A stretch of 64,000 nt of DNA from Apostichopus japonicus. Lineage: Eukaryota > Echinodermata > Holothuroidea > Aspidochirotida > Stichopodidae. The stretch is taken from positions 16,890,178-16,954,177 of the forward strand of contig NC_092579.1 of assembly GCF_037975245.1 (NCBI RefSeq). Direction: 5' to 3'. The first letter of the stretch is position 1; every line of letters begins with the position of its first letter. The notes beneath the pieces are model-generated. The model had not been told where the DNA came from, ran no database searches, and saw nothing but the letters and a program-made list of their open reading frames with translations. The position numbers were made by a program, and so were the translations under genes. This document shows positions 23,637 to 35,152 of this stretch, in pieces.

Positions 23637-24562
23637 TCCGGGGGGCGTTGGGGGCGCGCCCCCCCCCCCCCCCGGGTAAGAAAAAGAGGAGAGAAAAAAG
23701 GAGAAGAAAAAAAAGGAAAAAGGAGGGAGAAAAAAAGAGGAGGAAGGAGAGGAAGGAAGGGAAAAGAAAAAGAAGAAAGAGAGAAAAAGGAGAAAAAGAG
23801 GGAGTAGAAGATAAACGCCAAGATACCGGGCAGAGAAGAGGAACAGTCATAATTACAGCGCTGATCACTATTATATACACAGGGTAGCCGGTGACGAATT
23901 GAGGATTACGGAGGGGTGTGCGCCTCACCCTACCCCTTACACCGACCAACTCCATATCTGACGTTTCCATTTTTCCTCTCTCACTAATGTAGATATTTAT
24001 ATATATATACCGGTACTATATATGGTAACGAGTGTGTGTGTATGGACGCCTTAAATTGTACAATTGTGCTATGAAACCAACTGTGGCTGGTCTCGAACTC
24101 GACCGAGTCGTCGGGGAACATGACGAACCCATCACTTCTTGAAATTGTTCCCATCTGCATGAAAACGCGCGCCCACAAGCATACGCCCACCCCTCTAATC
24201 GCTTCCCGGTGAGTTACGAAACTTAATGACCTTCGCCCGTAGTACCAAGACCTTGACAAAATCCGACAACACACCACTTCATAGATAACAAGTGATCGGG
24301 TATATTAGTGACGTCTAGAGGTCGTGCACTGACCTACATAGAGTGTTACCACTTCCGACTTTGCAATTTCCCAAGATCAGGCCCCGAAAAATGCAAGAAA
24401 TCCCAAGGGCACTGTACTGTATGGATATCTAGCAATATCTAGCGATAGGGATGAAAATCCCAAGATCTTCCCTTAACTGAACGCAGATAGAGAATCGAAG
24501 CCTTCAGTGTGTAATGAACTTGAAACTGTGCGTCTTTCGAAATGAAAAGAATGTGGGGCAAA
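23637..24562. repeat. Dispersed repeat R, copy 1, left part
   Basis: Starts with the terminal motif CAGGCGCGTATCCGGGGGGC, then a purine-rich tract of about 140 bp (23680-23815). The following region, including CACCCTACCCCTTACACCGA, a short (TA)n, and CTGTGGCTGGTCTCGA, aligns with 48818-50020. The alignment breaks at AATGTGGGG (24552-24560) and resumes at 25606. About 1.04 kb of other sequence is therefore inserted in this copy or deleted from the other. Confidence 0.8.
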
Positions 24563-25605
24563 GTAGCGTAACTCCTATGGGCTCAGACCGTGCTAACCAG
24601 GTGGCCCAGACCAAAAGGAGGCCCCCGCTATACTGATGCACAGAAAAGGGGTATACCTCTTTGGATAGGGAGGGCCCGTTTTACTGGGAAAGAAAAACTC
24701 ATGCAAAGACTGAACAAGACAATATACATATTTTCAAGTTATTCGGAATACGGACATCATGATCATGGGCTCATTGGGTATTAATGTCTGTGTCGAGCTA
24801 GTTATGTTATTTATTATTATAATCGAAAACGAAGTATATTATTTAAAACCCAATTCCAGCCAATGTTGTACTGAGTACAACATCGGGACATATGATTTTT
24901 TGAAAAATCCTAAAACAATAACCCACCACCCAACAGACTTGAAACTGCGTTCATTTGAAAAAGAAGGCAGGGCTTGCATATAAATATAATATAAAAGGTA
25001 ATAATAAAGATGCATTCGGTGTATCTGGTAAGTCAAAAAGCACAGGAAATTAGGCTTAGATGGAGACAAAGTTTCAGCCGAAATTAGGTTTATGCTAAGG
25101 TTTGATTACTGTATTTGTAAAGTAGTCTCCATTATACTCCATGCAGTATAGGGGGGCACTTGCCCACTCCCCCTGGAAAATCACAAATTAAAAAAAAAAA
25201 AGTTAAGCATTTGACATTTCAATGATATCCCCCAACCGACAGTTCTCTAGTCATGTTCATTGCATACGGACCCATAATGCATTACTGAAATTATTGAAAG
25301 TCAAAATCCTAAGACATGAAATCTCAAAATAACCGATGTGTAAATGCAACTTGAACGGGAAGTGTCTTTTCCGACGATCTAGGAGTATTTTTTTGGCAAA
25401 GAAATCGTCGTGCGCTCCGCGCCAACCGATGGTGGCGCTCCGCTTAGATAGTATCAAGTACTGTGTTACACCTTTATGACCTACTGACCCCCCTTGTGAC
25501 CTACTGACCCCCTTGTAAACATTTCTGAGGACGCCCTGGCTTAGACCTCCTGATAGGGGCCCCTTTGGGCCAGGAGCCCGCCAGGCTCATCGTTTCACCC
25601 GGGTG
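24563..25605. mobile_element. Insertion within dispersed repeat R (class uncertain)
   Basis: Absent from the matching place in the second copy (50026). Its ends show a weak inverted similarity: CAGGTGGCCCAGACCAAAAG near 24598 against the complement of CCCTTTGGGCCAGGAGCC near 25562. No clean target duplication was found. It includes 25361-25455, which is inverted relative to 25855-25960. Confidence 0.45.
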
Positions 25606-25960
25606 AAGCATTACACAATAAACAGATAATAGTTACTTATTTCAGTCTCCTTTCAACTATTCGAAAGCAAACAGCAGATATCACATCATATCAGTGAGCA
25701 TGAAAATGGCCCTCCGGGATGAACAGCCTCCAACTGAAGATATGTGTAGTGTTCGGTTTCGAAAATATCTGGTATTTTTTCATTTCCTTCAACGAAGTTT
25801 TATCGTAGCCGTCAGGCGCGGCGGAACGGAAAAATTATTGGGGGGGCTAATGTGTGGAGACTATCTAAGCGGAGCGCCACCATCGGTTGGCGCGGAGCGT
25901 ACAAGAAAATTTTGGGTTTTTTCAAACCCCCAGATAGCCGGAAACGGCACTTCCCGAGTG
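25361..25960. repeat. Fold-back pair carrying the AAGCGGAGCGCCACCA module
   Basis: 25361-25455 and 25855-25960 are inverted copies. Both contain ACTATCTAAGCGGAGCGCCA, then CGGTTGGCGCGGAGCGTAC, then a CGGAAA(A/C)G..CTTCCCG-type segment. The arms are about 95-105 bp with roughly 400 bp between them. The module recurs at about 26190 and 32345, and in the complement near 29310. Confidence 0.75.
25606..25734. repeat. Dispersed repeat R, copy 1, right part
   Basis: Aligns with 50026-50157. Shared phrases include CACAATAAACAGAT, AGCAGATATCACATCATATC and AGTGAGCATGAAAATGGC. It shows the repeat continued past the interruption at 24563-25605. Confidence 0.78.
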
Positions 25961-26129
25961 TTTTATGCTGCGAATACCTAGCCCTAAAATATGGGTCTCA
26001 AGCCTGCAATTTCTCAGATTGCACGTAAAAGTCTGTAAAAACATTGTAATTTGTACATTCGATGGTGTTTTAAGAGAGTAGCTATTACTCGTAGTGTACT
26101 CGCAAAGACGTTTTTGAGTGTAGTAAGGG

Positions 26130-26534
26130 CAGTGGCGGAGCTAGGGGTATTGGTCAGGGGGGGGGCAAGAATGGTCTGTAGGGGCGCTTTCGACACTATC
26201 TAAGCGGAGCACCACCACAGGTTGGCGCGGAGCGTACAGAAAATTTTTGAGTAAAGTTACTCCCTAGATTGCAGGAAATGACCCTTTCCGGGCCTTGCTA
26301 ATTTGCAGATAAACGGAGAACAAATAGGTGTCGTCGCCATTTTGTCGGAAAATTACACCAACAGAATATGACAAATGTCAATAGGTATATGAGAGCGCAA
26401 TAAAATAGTCAATAATCGCGAATAAGTTAAAAGTAGTGAAAAGCTGCAAAGGGCGCCAGCAGTCCATTTGAGTCCGTCAGGAGAGGGGGGAGGGGATCCG
26501 CCCCCTGACTGTATATATGGACGCTCCGCCTCTA
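26130..26534. mobile_element. hAT-like MITE, GCGGAG family, copy 1 (405 bp)
   Basis: Ends CAGTGGCGGAGC and GCTCCGCCTCTA form imperfect inverted repeats. Flanks AGTAAGGG and AGTAATGG are an 8-bp duplication with one mismatch. The body is about 90 percent similar by eye to 32279-32672, including the module ACTATCTAAGCGGAGC and the tail AGTCCATTTGAGTCCGTC. Confidence 0.82.
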
Positions 26535-26681
26535 AGTAATGGGATGTTGGAGAACTGGCTGAAATGAGGCAAGTCATTGGCCTAAGACGAAGTTGTGTTA
26601 CGCTTACCGGTACTCACACTAACTGCTTCCACTTTTCACGGGGCGTGAAGACGCGGTTGGGGTGACAATGTGGTCTATAGC

Positions 26682-26911
26682 CAGGGGACGGGCCGAGGGA
26701 CCAGGGTCCCCCAGTAATTACTAAAATTATTACACCTATATAGTATACGTGTGCATCGGACAGATCGACAAGTATGCATTGAAAAATGGGCAGATGCACG
26801 TTTCGGAGCCTTGGTAAATATTGGGGGGCTTATCATGCATTTGCCCCCTCAACTTTTTCATTGGGGGCTGAGCCCCCCAAGCCCCCCCCCCCCCCGGTTC
26901 CGCCGCCACTG
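26682..26911. mobile_element. Possible hAT-like MITE (230 bp)
   Basis: The left end, CAGGGGACGGGCCGAGGG, and right end, ending CCGCCGCCACTG, form weak inverted repeats. They are flanked by CTATAGC (left) and CTATAGTG (right), similar to an 8-bp duplication. A poly-C/G block near the right end resembles other family members here. The evidence is weaker than for its neighbours. Confidence 0.45.
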
Positions 26912-27019
26912 CTATAGTGATAGGTTTATAATGTGCATATTGAAAATCATAAATGCAAATTATACAACTCATGCCTATGGAAGCGTGGGGACATTAATAT
27001 TATATGTATTATCTTAGAT

Positions 27020-29090
27020 TACAAATAAATTCATGTGTTTGCACTGAAACCCTGTACAAGGTGTACTAACTATATAAAGAGAATTGCAACTCATAGCAAG
27101 AATATTTTGGCATAATGTGGTAGCCCATACATGCAATACAGACACAACTCTTTAAATGTACATTAATATTCACACAGATTGAAACAGATTGAAAGAGGAA
27201 GGTGCCCACTGCATTATCAGTACGCAGCTGGTACGGTACGGTGCCAGCATTATGTTAATATATGCCAGCATTAATTTGAATTTATGTCCACATCAAATCA
27301 ATTTTATGTAGACATAAAAAAGTCCTGCCTCCTGATATGTCGTCATAATTTCTGAATTTTGTCCACTGTGGCCAACCATACACGTTGTGATATTTGAGAG
27401 TGCACACATATGAGAGCATATATACTTCAAATTTTGCTATCTCTACACGGGACAGCAACGTTACAATAAGTTGCATGGAGAACGTCGGTATAATGCGCTA
27501 TATAAATAAGTTATTAAAACAAAAAAACGTTGTGTTTATTGAGCACGATAAATGCAAAAATGTTTGCAGACAATGGTAGGGACTATTAGCCAAACAAATC
27601 ACAGGAAATTTGGAAACGCATCATTGACTGCTTTCAGCATGAAACTTCTTTGTAACGGGAGTATTTTTAACCTTCTACTTTGCGGTTGATTGTTATCATT
27701 TATTTGTTTTGAAACAAATTCAGTCATCTATACAAAGGATTGGAAGAAATTTTGGTTCTTTTGAGAAGTTGCGTTTTTTTTAAAAGAAAGAAAGAAAGAT
27801 ATTATTCCAAAAAGTACGAAAACATGTTATTGGAAACCTGCTCAAATCCCGAATCCTGAGTCGTTGTACTCTTGTTTACACAATTTACACGTTGACACTG
27901 AGGGTTATATCTACGATTTGTGCAAACAGATGAATATTTTTTTCAACTCCCTGGTTTAAAGTTGCAGGTAAAACGGCATGTCTATTAAGTGTTAATAACA
28001 AAATTGTTATTATTTTGAATTCTTATACATGAACTCATACTTTCATTTGTGGCTTCATCATCTGTTACTAACAATGTGTTCAAATTTGTTGTATCACAGT
28101 GTGCTTGTGTTTAATTGTTTCTATACCTGGAAGTTGCATCACATAATTTAAAAAACAAAAAAGCACCTACGGTTATATATACAGTGTACCGTTAATCAAT
28201 GAATCACAGGTAGGGATGTGTCTGTTGTATAAAGCTTTACAAGATTGATTGCCCTACACAACAAACAATAACAATACCACTGAACTGAACAATGTGGCAA
28301 CAAACACGTATTTAAAGTAGCCTCCCACCGTACAGTATACCCACAAAGAAATGTGTAATATACACGTTTATAGTACTCGAGTCCAGTTTTCTGCACTCGG
28401 ACTTTAGACCAATTCCAAGTTGGTATATCATCTTGCTTGGCAGATCTCTTTTTTTCTGAAGTTTACTCTTTGAGTGTCCAGAATGAGCACTTATATGTAA
28501 GGAGTCAATGCAGTCTTACACATTTAGCCACACATACAATGAATATCTTCTTGTTTAAAGCAAATCATATGAAGCCAATGCTTTGGTTGGTTGCTGCTAT
28601 TCGTCATATGGTAGATTCTTTGGCATAAACGATAGTGGCTTTGTAATTTATATAAAGACTGTGTGTATACGGTAATTCTCACAACATAACTCCATTTCAA
28701 TTAGATCCTTTCATTGTTCAAAGCTGTTTCAAAGTTATGGTTACAAAGATAAAACGGTGATCATTAGATGTCATTTTGATCTTAGTAATACAGTGAAAAG
28801 CAGTGTGATGTGACAAACAATAATTCACAATGACACAGGCTGTCCTGGAATGACCATTGACCTCAACACTGGCTTCTTGTACTAAATGTGATACATCAAA
28901 ATACTAAATATGACATCTGTCCTTGTTAAAATATTGTGATAAACTATGGTTTCCACAATTTGATCCCTGGTGAACTCAAACGAATATATGACCTCCGCCC
29001 ACAACATTAGGCTCAATATCACAATATTGGGATTACTATAGCCCCCTTCATCATCTACATGGCTGGCTGGTGAATGCCAGCTGAACATAC
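27020..29090. other. AT-rich stretch without recognised gene
   Basis: Contains an (AAAG)n run near 27783-27799 and several short open frames without motifs. No repeat ends or exon signatures were recognised. Confidence 0.5.
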
Positions 29091-29094
29091 ACTC

Positions 29095-29371
29095 TCAGGC
29101 GCGTATCCAGGGAGAGGCGTTGGGGCGTGCGCCCCCCGGGTAAGAAAAAGAGGAGAGAAAAAGAAAATGGAAGAAAGGGGAAAAAGAGGGGGGGAAAAGA
29201 GGAGGAAGGAGAGAAAGGAAGGGAAAAGAAAAAGAAAAAAAGAGAGAAAAAGTAGAAAGGGAGAAAAGGAGGGAGCAGAAGAAAAACGCCAAGACATCGC
29301 CAAGATGGTGGCGCTCCGCTTAGATAGTACTTTGCGCCCCCCGGGTTAGAAAATCCTGGATACGCCCCTGA
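29095..29371. mobile_element. MITE with 17-bp TIR TCAGGSGCGTATCCAGG (277 bp)
   Basis: Left end TCAGGCGCGTATCCAGG and right end CCTGGATACGCCCCTGA are inverted copies with one mismatch. The interior is a purine-rich tract like that in repeat R (23680, 48865), then the module GGTGGCGCTCCGCTTAGATA in complement. No clean target duplication is visible. It looks like a compact relative of repeat R. Confidence 0.75.
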
Positions 29372-29379
29372 TGAACATC

Positions 29380-30760
29380 AACATAGTTCTGTTCCCTGTA
29401 ATATCGTTGCAAAGAAAATATTGGATAATGCAACCATATTGGTAGGCTTTAGCAAATTGGGGTATTGTAACCTCCGCGTGACAGTAAACAGTGGGAGAGT
29501 AGGTATAGGACACCACAGTAGGACACCGTATATATAAAGCCCCAGTCACTGTTCTTGGAGGCTTATGCAGTTATGGCAAAGTTAGCTATTTATGTTGAGC
29601 CATTGACTGAGCAACCAGAAATTCTAAGATGATCACGTTAACCTCCATACGTGTATGAGTCCCAATTGTTGAGTTCAAAGAAAATTTAACTGCGAGCCAC
29701 TATAACATTACTATTTCATTACAACCCAAAGGAACATTAGCTATTTTATTATCACTAATAACGCATAAATTATTATTGACACTAGAAAAAAAGCAGCATA
29801 GCTGTTATCTCAGCAAGTGACCAAGTAGAAATATAAAACAATGAAACACTTAAATTAAAGTTCAGAGGGGAAAGAAAGACATAGAGCAAACCGAAGAAGA
29901 AGAAGAAGAATAACCGGACAGAGAGAAGACCAGAAAGAGCAAAGAGAGAAGGACAAGATGTGTAAGAAGGATAGCAGAGACTTTGAAGAGAACAACAAGT
30001 AGAGTGTGGTATTTAAAGAACAAAGTTTAAAGTCAACATGCTTACATGTACTTGTTGAGAAGATCTGATACTTGATTTTACATTGAAACGACTTTAATTA
30101 GAGACTAAGCAGATATAACAGATTGAGACAGAGACTGCCATAGATTGTAACAAAAATAGTTGTTAAAAAGCAATTTGCCGTGCTGATTGTGATGATACGC
30201 TACTTTAAATAATTTCCTATAACGAAGTTATGATGGAGTAATTACAAGCATTAGAATGGCTCACAACAGCAGAAATAACATTTGGGGTAACTTGTTATTG
30301 CAATGAATATAACAAAACAATACATACAATAGTAATGGATTTCCTTTATCACAAGCAAATTATTTTACTCTCAGTATAAGATGTTAGTCGGATCACGTCT
30401 ATAGGCTTGTTCATATAAGTAGCTTAATTAATCTATTTTGTAGAGTTTTTGAAGCGGTCTCGGAAATATGAAAATTTAGAACAGTGACAAAACGCAACAG
30501 ACACTTCAACACCGACACTACATACAGTTTATAGTCCCCTTCATATTAAGTAAACCAATTACTACAAATTGCAAACTGAGTTCATTATTCATCAACAACT
30601 TGTAGCAAGGCTAGCATAAATATAGTACAATAAATATGAGTCAGGGGTCAAAAAGCCGGATTTACTGTCACGGAACTCCATTGTCAAAAAAGCTTTTGTC
30701 ATTTCTGAAGTTGTTACCATGTAAGGTTAAGAGGAACTGTATATCTATTAAACTGCCCAG
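29380..30760. other. Stretch without recognised gene
   Basis: AT-rich, with a (GAA)n/purine patch at about 29895-29960. No open frame with recognisable content. Confidence 0.5.
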
Positions 30761-30764
30761 TCAT

Positions 30765-31230
30765 ATTGTTGAATGTTTAATAGTAAGGCTGGCTTGAGTT
30801 TTTTTTCAGGTTAGCATTAAGGCCTCTTATTCACAAGGAAGTATGAAAAAACAGGGGGGAAAACAGCAATGATGTTGAAATGCAGCTATATATATACTAA
30901 TTCATTACCTCAAGTTTGCATTCATACGGTCGCTGTGTTGTTCACTTTTGGGAACAAAAGAGGGGGCGAACGCGTCTACGTTTAAGGAGGGATGCTGGAT
31001 CAACGTCTAGTATTACGCAAATGCGAATAGGTCACTATGATCTTTATAAATCAGTTAGCTAGTTAGCCTATAGTTAGGCCTGCAGCCTATTCCATAGCAC
31101 AGGGGCCCTGTCCCCTCCCCGTACATAATACTATGATTCACACCGCCCACCGTCTGATTCACCAGCATATGTATAAAAACACAGAACATGACACAGAATA
31201 TGAGTATTTTTTGTCAGCCAAAAAACCCAC
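30765..31230. repeat. Dispersed repeat, copy 2 (pair with 12310-12760)
   Basis: Same orientation as copy 1, with shared landmarks TCATATTGTTG, GTTCACTTTTGGGAAC, GATGCTGGATCAACGT and ACTATGATTCA. Divergence is higher than between the GPCR arms. Confidence 0.65.
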
Positions 31231-31488
31231 CCCCTTCCTTACGGGTCTTTTCCTGCATGTACGCGAGAGTTCATCTATGAAATTCGAGGGTTTAACTGTC
31301 GCGTATTGTAAGGGTTTGATCGTAACCAGAATCGACCGTTTGTAAGCCTTACCTAAGCAGTGAAAGAAGTTGTTTATGCTTTTGAATATATGTGCAAACT
31401 TCTTCTTCTTCAGTCTAGAGCAGTCCTTATATCTCAAAGTTATAAAATAGTTTCAAACTATAATATGAATGTATCGATTTCACTTTTC

Positions 31489-31643
<155 letters not shown>

Positions 31644-32239
31644 CCCAATGGCGGACTTTCGTCGACAACTCATATGTAAAATTGGGTTATTTCGTAACCA
31701 GTGTCAGTACGTTATCATATACGTGGGTACAATAATGTTTGAGCTGTTTTTCATGACTATACCCACGGTGATATTTCAGGTATTGTAAATTGTTTGCTCA
31801 ATCATGTAAGGCGCCATCTATTTGGTGACCAAGTCTTATCTCGTTAGTATTTATCATTTACGTGTTATCGCATACTGCTTTTGAAGGGCATATATCTTGC
31901 TGAGTTCAAATTGGTACTTTTAGAGAACATTTCGTTTTTCATATTTTACTCCTTTTTTCTAAGGCGTTTAGCCTATCTTCATTATCTCCATAGGCGTAGG
32001 AGCCTCATTTGATTTGGGGGGGGGGGGGGGGGGCTGTAACGACTTGCCCGAAAAATATAACCACAATTTTTCGCGCGCTCCGCGCGCGTCCCATGTGTCA
32101 AAGTGCATATCATATAGGCATTCATTGGTTATTACATCACCTGCCAATAACATAAAATCATTTTCCGTGTTATTACCCTTCCATATTGGTTAGAATTATT
32201 GGGGAAGTTGTTACAACAATAATGATAATAATAATATAA

Positions 32240-33235
32240 GAAAAACACATTGCAAATTCTTCTTCTTTCAGTAGGTGCCAGAGGCGGAGCTAGGGGTATT
32301 GGTCGGGGGGGGGGGGGAGAATGGTCTGTAGGGGCGCTTTTGACACTATCTAAGCGGAGCGCCACCACTGGTTGGCGTGGAGCGTACAGAAATTTTTTGA
32401 GTAAAGATCCTCCCTAGATCGCCGGAAATGACCCTTTCCGGGCCTTACTAATTTGCAGATAAACGAAGAATAAATAGGTGTCATCGCCATTTGTCAGAAA
32501 ATTGCACCAACAATATATGACAAATGTCAATAGGTATTTGAGAGCGCAATATAAAAGTCAATAATCGCGAATAAGTAAAAAGTGGTGAAAAGCTAAAAAG
32601 GGCGCCAGCAGTCCATTTGAGTCCGTCAAGGGGGCATCCGCCCCCTCTGACTGTATGGACACTCCGCCTCTGGTAGGTGGCGCAAAATTCTCAGCATATT
32701 GCCCAAATTTTCACCACAAAAATTGAAAAAACACGCTGCAAATTATTATTCTTTCAGTAGGTGCCCGAAAAAATTCCCAGCATATTGCCCGACTTTTCAC
32801 CAAAAAATTGAAAAACACATTGCAAATTATTATATTTGTAGTAGATGCCCGAAAAATTCTCAGCATATTGCCGAATTTTCACCAAAAACAAAAACACTTT
32901 GCAAATTCTTCTTCTTCCAGTAGGTGCCCGAAAATTCTCAGCATATTGCCCGAATTTTCACCACAAAATTTGAAAAACACATTGCAAATTCTTCTTCTTT
33001 CAGTAGGTGCTCGAACAAATTCCCAGCATATTGCCCGAATTTTCACCAAAAAATTGAAAAACACATTGCAAATTATTATTCTTTTAGTAGATGCCCGAAA
33101 AATTCTCAGCATATTGCCCGAATTTTCACCAAAAAAAAAGAAAAGAAAAACACATTGCAAATTATTATTCTTTTAGTAGATGCCCGAAAAATTCTCAGCA
33201 TATTGCCCGAATTTTCACCCAAAAAATTTGTTGGG
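32240..33235. repeat. Minisatellite, unit about 83 bp, seven full units plus a displaced part unit
   Basis: The phrase CAGCATATTGCC starts at 32692, 32778, 32861, 32939, 33024, 33107 and 33196, giving spacings of 86, 83, 78, 85, 83 and 89. Units also share CATTGCAAATTATTATTCTT and AGTAGGTGCCCGAAAA. A part unit at 32240-32278 was separated from the rest by the nested MITE. Each unit has a pyrimidine run plus CAG/TAG resembling a splice acceptor. Confidence 0.93.
32279..32672. mobile_element. hAT-like MITE, GCGGAG family, copy 2, nested (394 bp)
   Basis: Ends CAGAGGCGGAGC and ACTCCGCCTCTG are inverted repeats. Flanks GTAGGTGC and GTAGGTGG are an 8-bp duplication with one mismatch; the target is the AGTAGGTGC segment of the 83-bp minisatellite. 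Highly similar to 26130-26534. Confidence 0.88.
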
Positions 33236-33384
33236 GGGGCTGCAGCCACCCCCAGCCCCCCCCCGCCTCCTACGCCTATGATTATCTCGTGGCGTATCGT
33301 CTAAAAATAGATGGAAAATCCCGTACAGTTCTTGGAAATAGTTTCGTACAATGGAAGTGCCGATAAATTAAAGACCGCCGTTAG

Positions 33385-33585
33385 ATCATTTTGTCAGAAA
33401 ATTACACCAACAAAATGTGACAAATGTCAAAAGGTAGATGAGAGCGCAATAAAAAAGTCAATAATCGCCAAAAAGTAAACAGTGGTAAAAAGCTGAAAAG
33501 GGCGCCATCAGTCCATTTGAGTCCGTGAGGGGGCATCCGCCTTCCCCCCCCCCCTTCCCTGTCTGTATGGTCGCTCCTTCACTGA
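33385..33585. mobile_element. GCGGAG-family MITE, partial copy 3
   Basis: Matches the 3' half of the family, from TTTTGTCAGAAAATTACACC through AGTCCATTTGAGTCCGTG to TCTGTATGGTCGCTCCTTCA. The left end is missing, and no flank duplication could be defined. Confidence 0.75.
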
Positions 33586-34671
33586 TGTCAGCTTGCACCT
33601 ATGTAAGTGATAAGGAAATATATTTTCAATATAATTTTTATTCGAGATATTCGAAAATCGGTGCTAATTTTTGACATGAAGTTGTATATATGTGACGTCA
33701 TACGTATGCCTGGTCCGGTCCTGGTTTCCATTCAGCGCACAATCCCTTGCATCTTACGCGTTAAGATCAATTAAATTCAAAAGCGTTATGGACAAAGAGA
33801 TTAGATAAGACAGTGGCTTGGATAATTAAATTATGTAACCGTTAAGAGATAAAGGTATGTGCTTTCGATCTTTCTAATACATAACAAAATGATAACAAGA
33901 TGATTGATTTATGGGATATTAAGGTAGGGCCAGGCTTACGAATCTTTAGCCAGCTAGTATAGTCAGTATTGCGAAGTTCGCAACACTGCGAAGTTCGGAC
34001 ACCCCTAAGAAATACACGATATCACCATGACAACCTATAGCAACAGCCAATTTCACAAAAAACTACTAGGCTACAGTTACTTTCTCTTCAAAATGACCCG
34101 TGTTCAATCTGTTTTTGCCTCCATGGTGCAAGTAAGTACTTACGTATTTGTCAATAAAATGACGGAGATCTATGAAGTCTGTTATAATTACTGAAAGAGC
34201 AACTGCGCCACCAATTTTATCACCAGCGCCACACTGTGGGCCGGGTGTCCGAACATCAGTGGTCTGAACTTCGCAAAATGCAGCAAAGAAATACCAATTC
34301 CACAATAACGAAGAATCTTCTTGGTATACAACGTGAAAACAGTTTGCAGGAAGAAAGTTTGGCCGTGTATCGTAATATAACTCACTTCTCCCACCATATC
34401 AAGTATACTTTCAGGGGATTTATACCAGAAGATATAGTTTTGGGGTGTTTTAATGCTTAGCCTAGGTGTCCTAACTTCGAAGTGTCCATGCTGCTACTTG
34501 TATGCGATACGTAGCGTAGGCTAGTTTGGCGTCATGAAAGTGGGAACTTTTCGCAAACCTCTACACTATAGTCCATGGTTGATGTACAATAAAACGATGC
34601 ACGATTAGGCTAGGCCTAAGGTATATATGTGAATTACATCACACTTGCCTAATTCGAGTTAACGTCTATGG

Positions 34672-35144
34672 TAAGGTGACCATATTTGCCTGACTGGAAT
34701 CAGGGACATTTATTGCGTAACTGATATGGGGGAGGGGTCTAAGGGGAGGGGGTGTCCCCATCCCCTTTGGAAAATTTTCTAGTGCCTAAGGTGCTTAGAT
34801 GTAAAATGGTGATACTTAGAAGCACTTTTTAAATCAATTTTATTTTCAAAAATGTAGCTTTTTCTTAGATGAAATTTATTTACTTTACGAAAGAGTGCTA
34901 GGCTAGATCGATCTAGCATATTTTACTTTACAATGGCTTACCTGAAATACTGTTTAGTTCCGTTCTGCGACTGCACACTTGAATAAATTGGTTTTTTACA
35001 ATTATTTTACTAATAATGTGGGATATTTTCGAAATTCCTGAACATTTTGACGAATCGGGGACATTTTTGGGGACACTTGTTCATCGGGGACAGCACACTG
35101 TAATCGGGACTGTCCCCGAAAATCGGGGACGTCTGGTCACCTTA
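34672..35144. mobile_element. hAT-type non-autonomous element (473 bp), TIR TAAGGTGACCA
   Basis: Ends TAAGGTGACCATAT and ACGTCTGGTCACCTTA form inverted repeats. The perfect 8-bp target duplication GTCTATGG lies at 34664-34671 and 35145-35152. Inside, the G-rich module GGGGGAGGGGTCTAAGGGGA (34731) is the complement of that found twice in 22228-23254. CGGGGACA repeats occur near the right end. Confidence 0.92.
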
Positions 35145-35152
35145 GTCTATGG

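Larger units (their letters stand above)
31989..33280. mobile_element. hAT-type element (1292 bp) carrying an 83-bp minisatellite and a nested MITE
   Basis: Inverted ends CATAGGCGTAGGAGCC and GCCTCCTACGCCTATG (one mismatch) are flanked by a perfect 8-bp duplication ATTATCTC (31981-31988 and 33281-33288). Each end has a G-run or C-run just inside. The interior contains a tandem array (32240-33235) interrupted by a second MITE at 32279-32672. No transposase. Confidence 0.92.

Noticed and set aside
23582-23970. Phe/Ser/Leu-rich or Lys/Arg/Glu-rich frames (also at 29055-29349 and 48786-49095)
   Set aside because: Produced by the purine-rich tract shared by repeat R and its relatives; low complexity on both strands.
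29095-29371. 8-bp target duplication for the TCAGGSGCGTATCC element
   Set aside because: TGAACAT occurs on both sides but six bases away from the left terminus, so it is not a proper flanking duplication.
32240-33235. CRISPR-like array
   Set aside because: Units are contiguous without unique spacers, and the context is eukaryotic; it is a minisatellite inside a transposon.
32699-33366. Repetitive frames with CPKNSQHIARIF-like periods
   Set aside because: Translations of the 83-bp minisatellite in three frames; no start or splice context and interrupted by a MITE.
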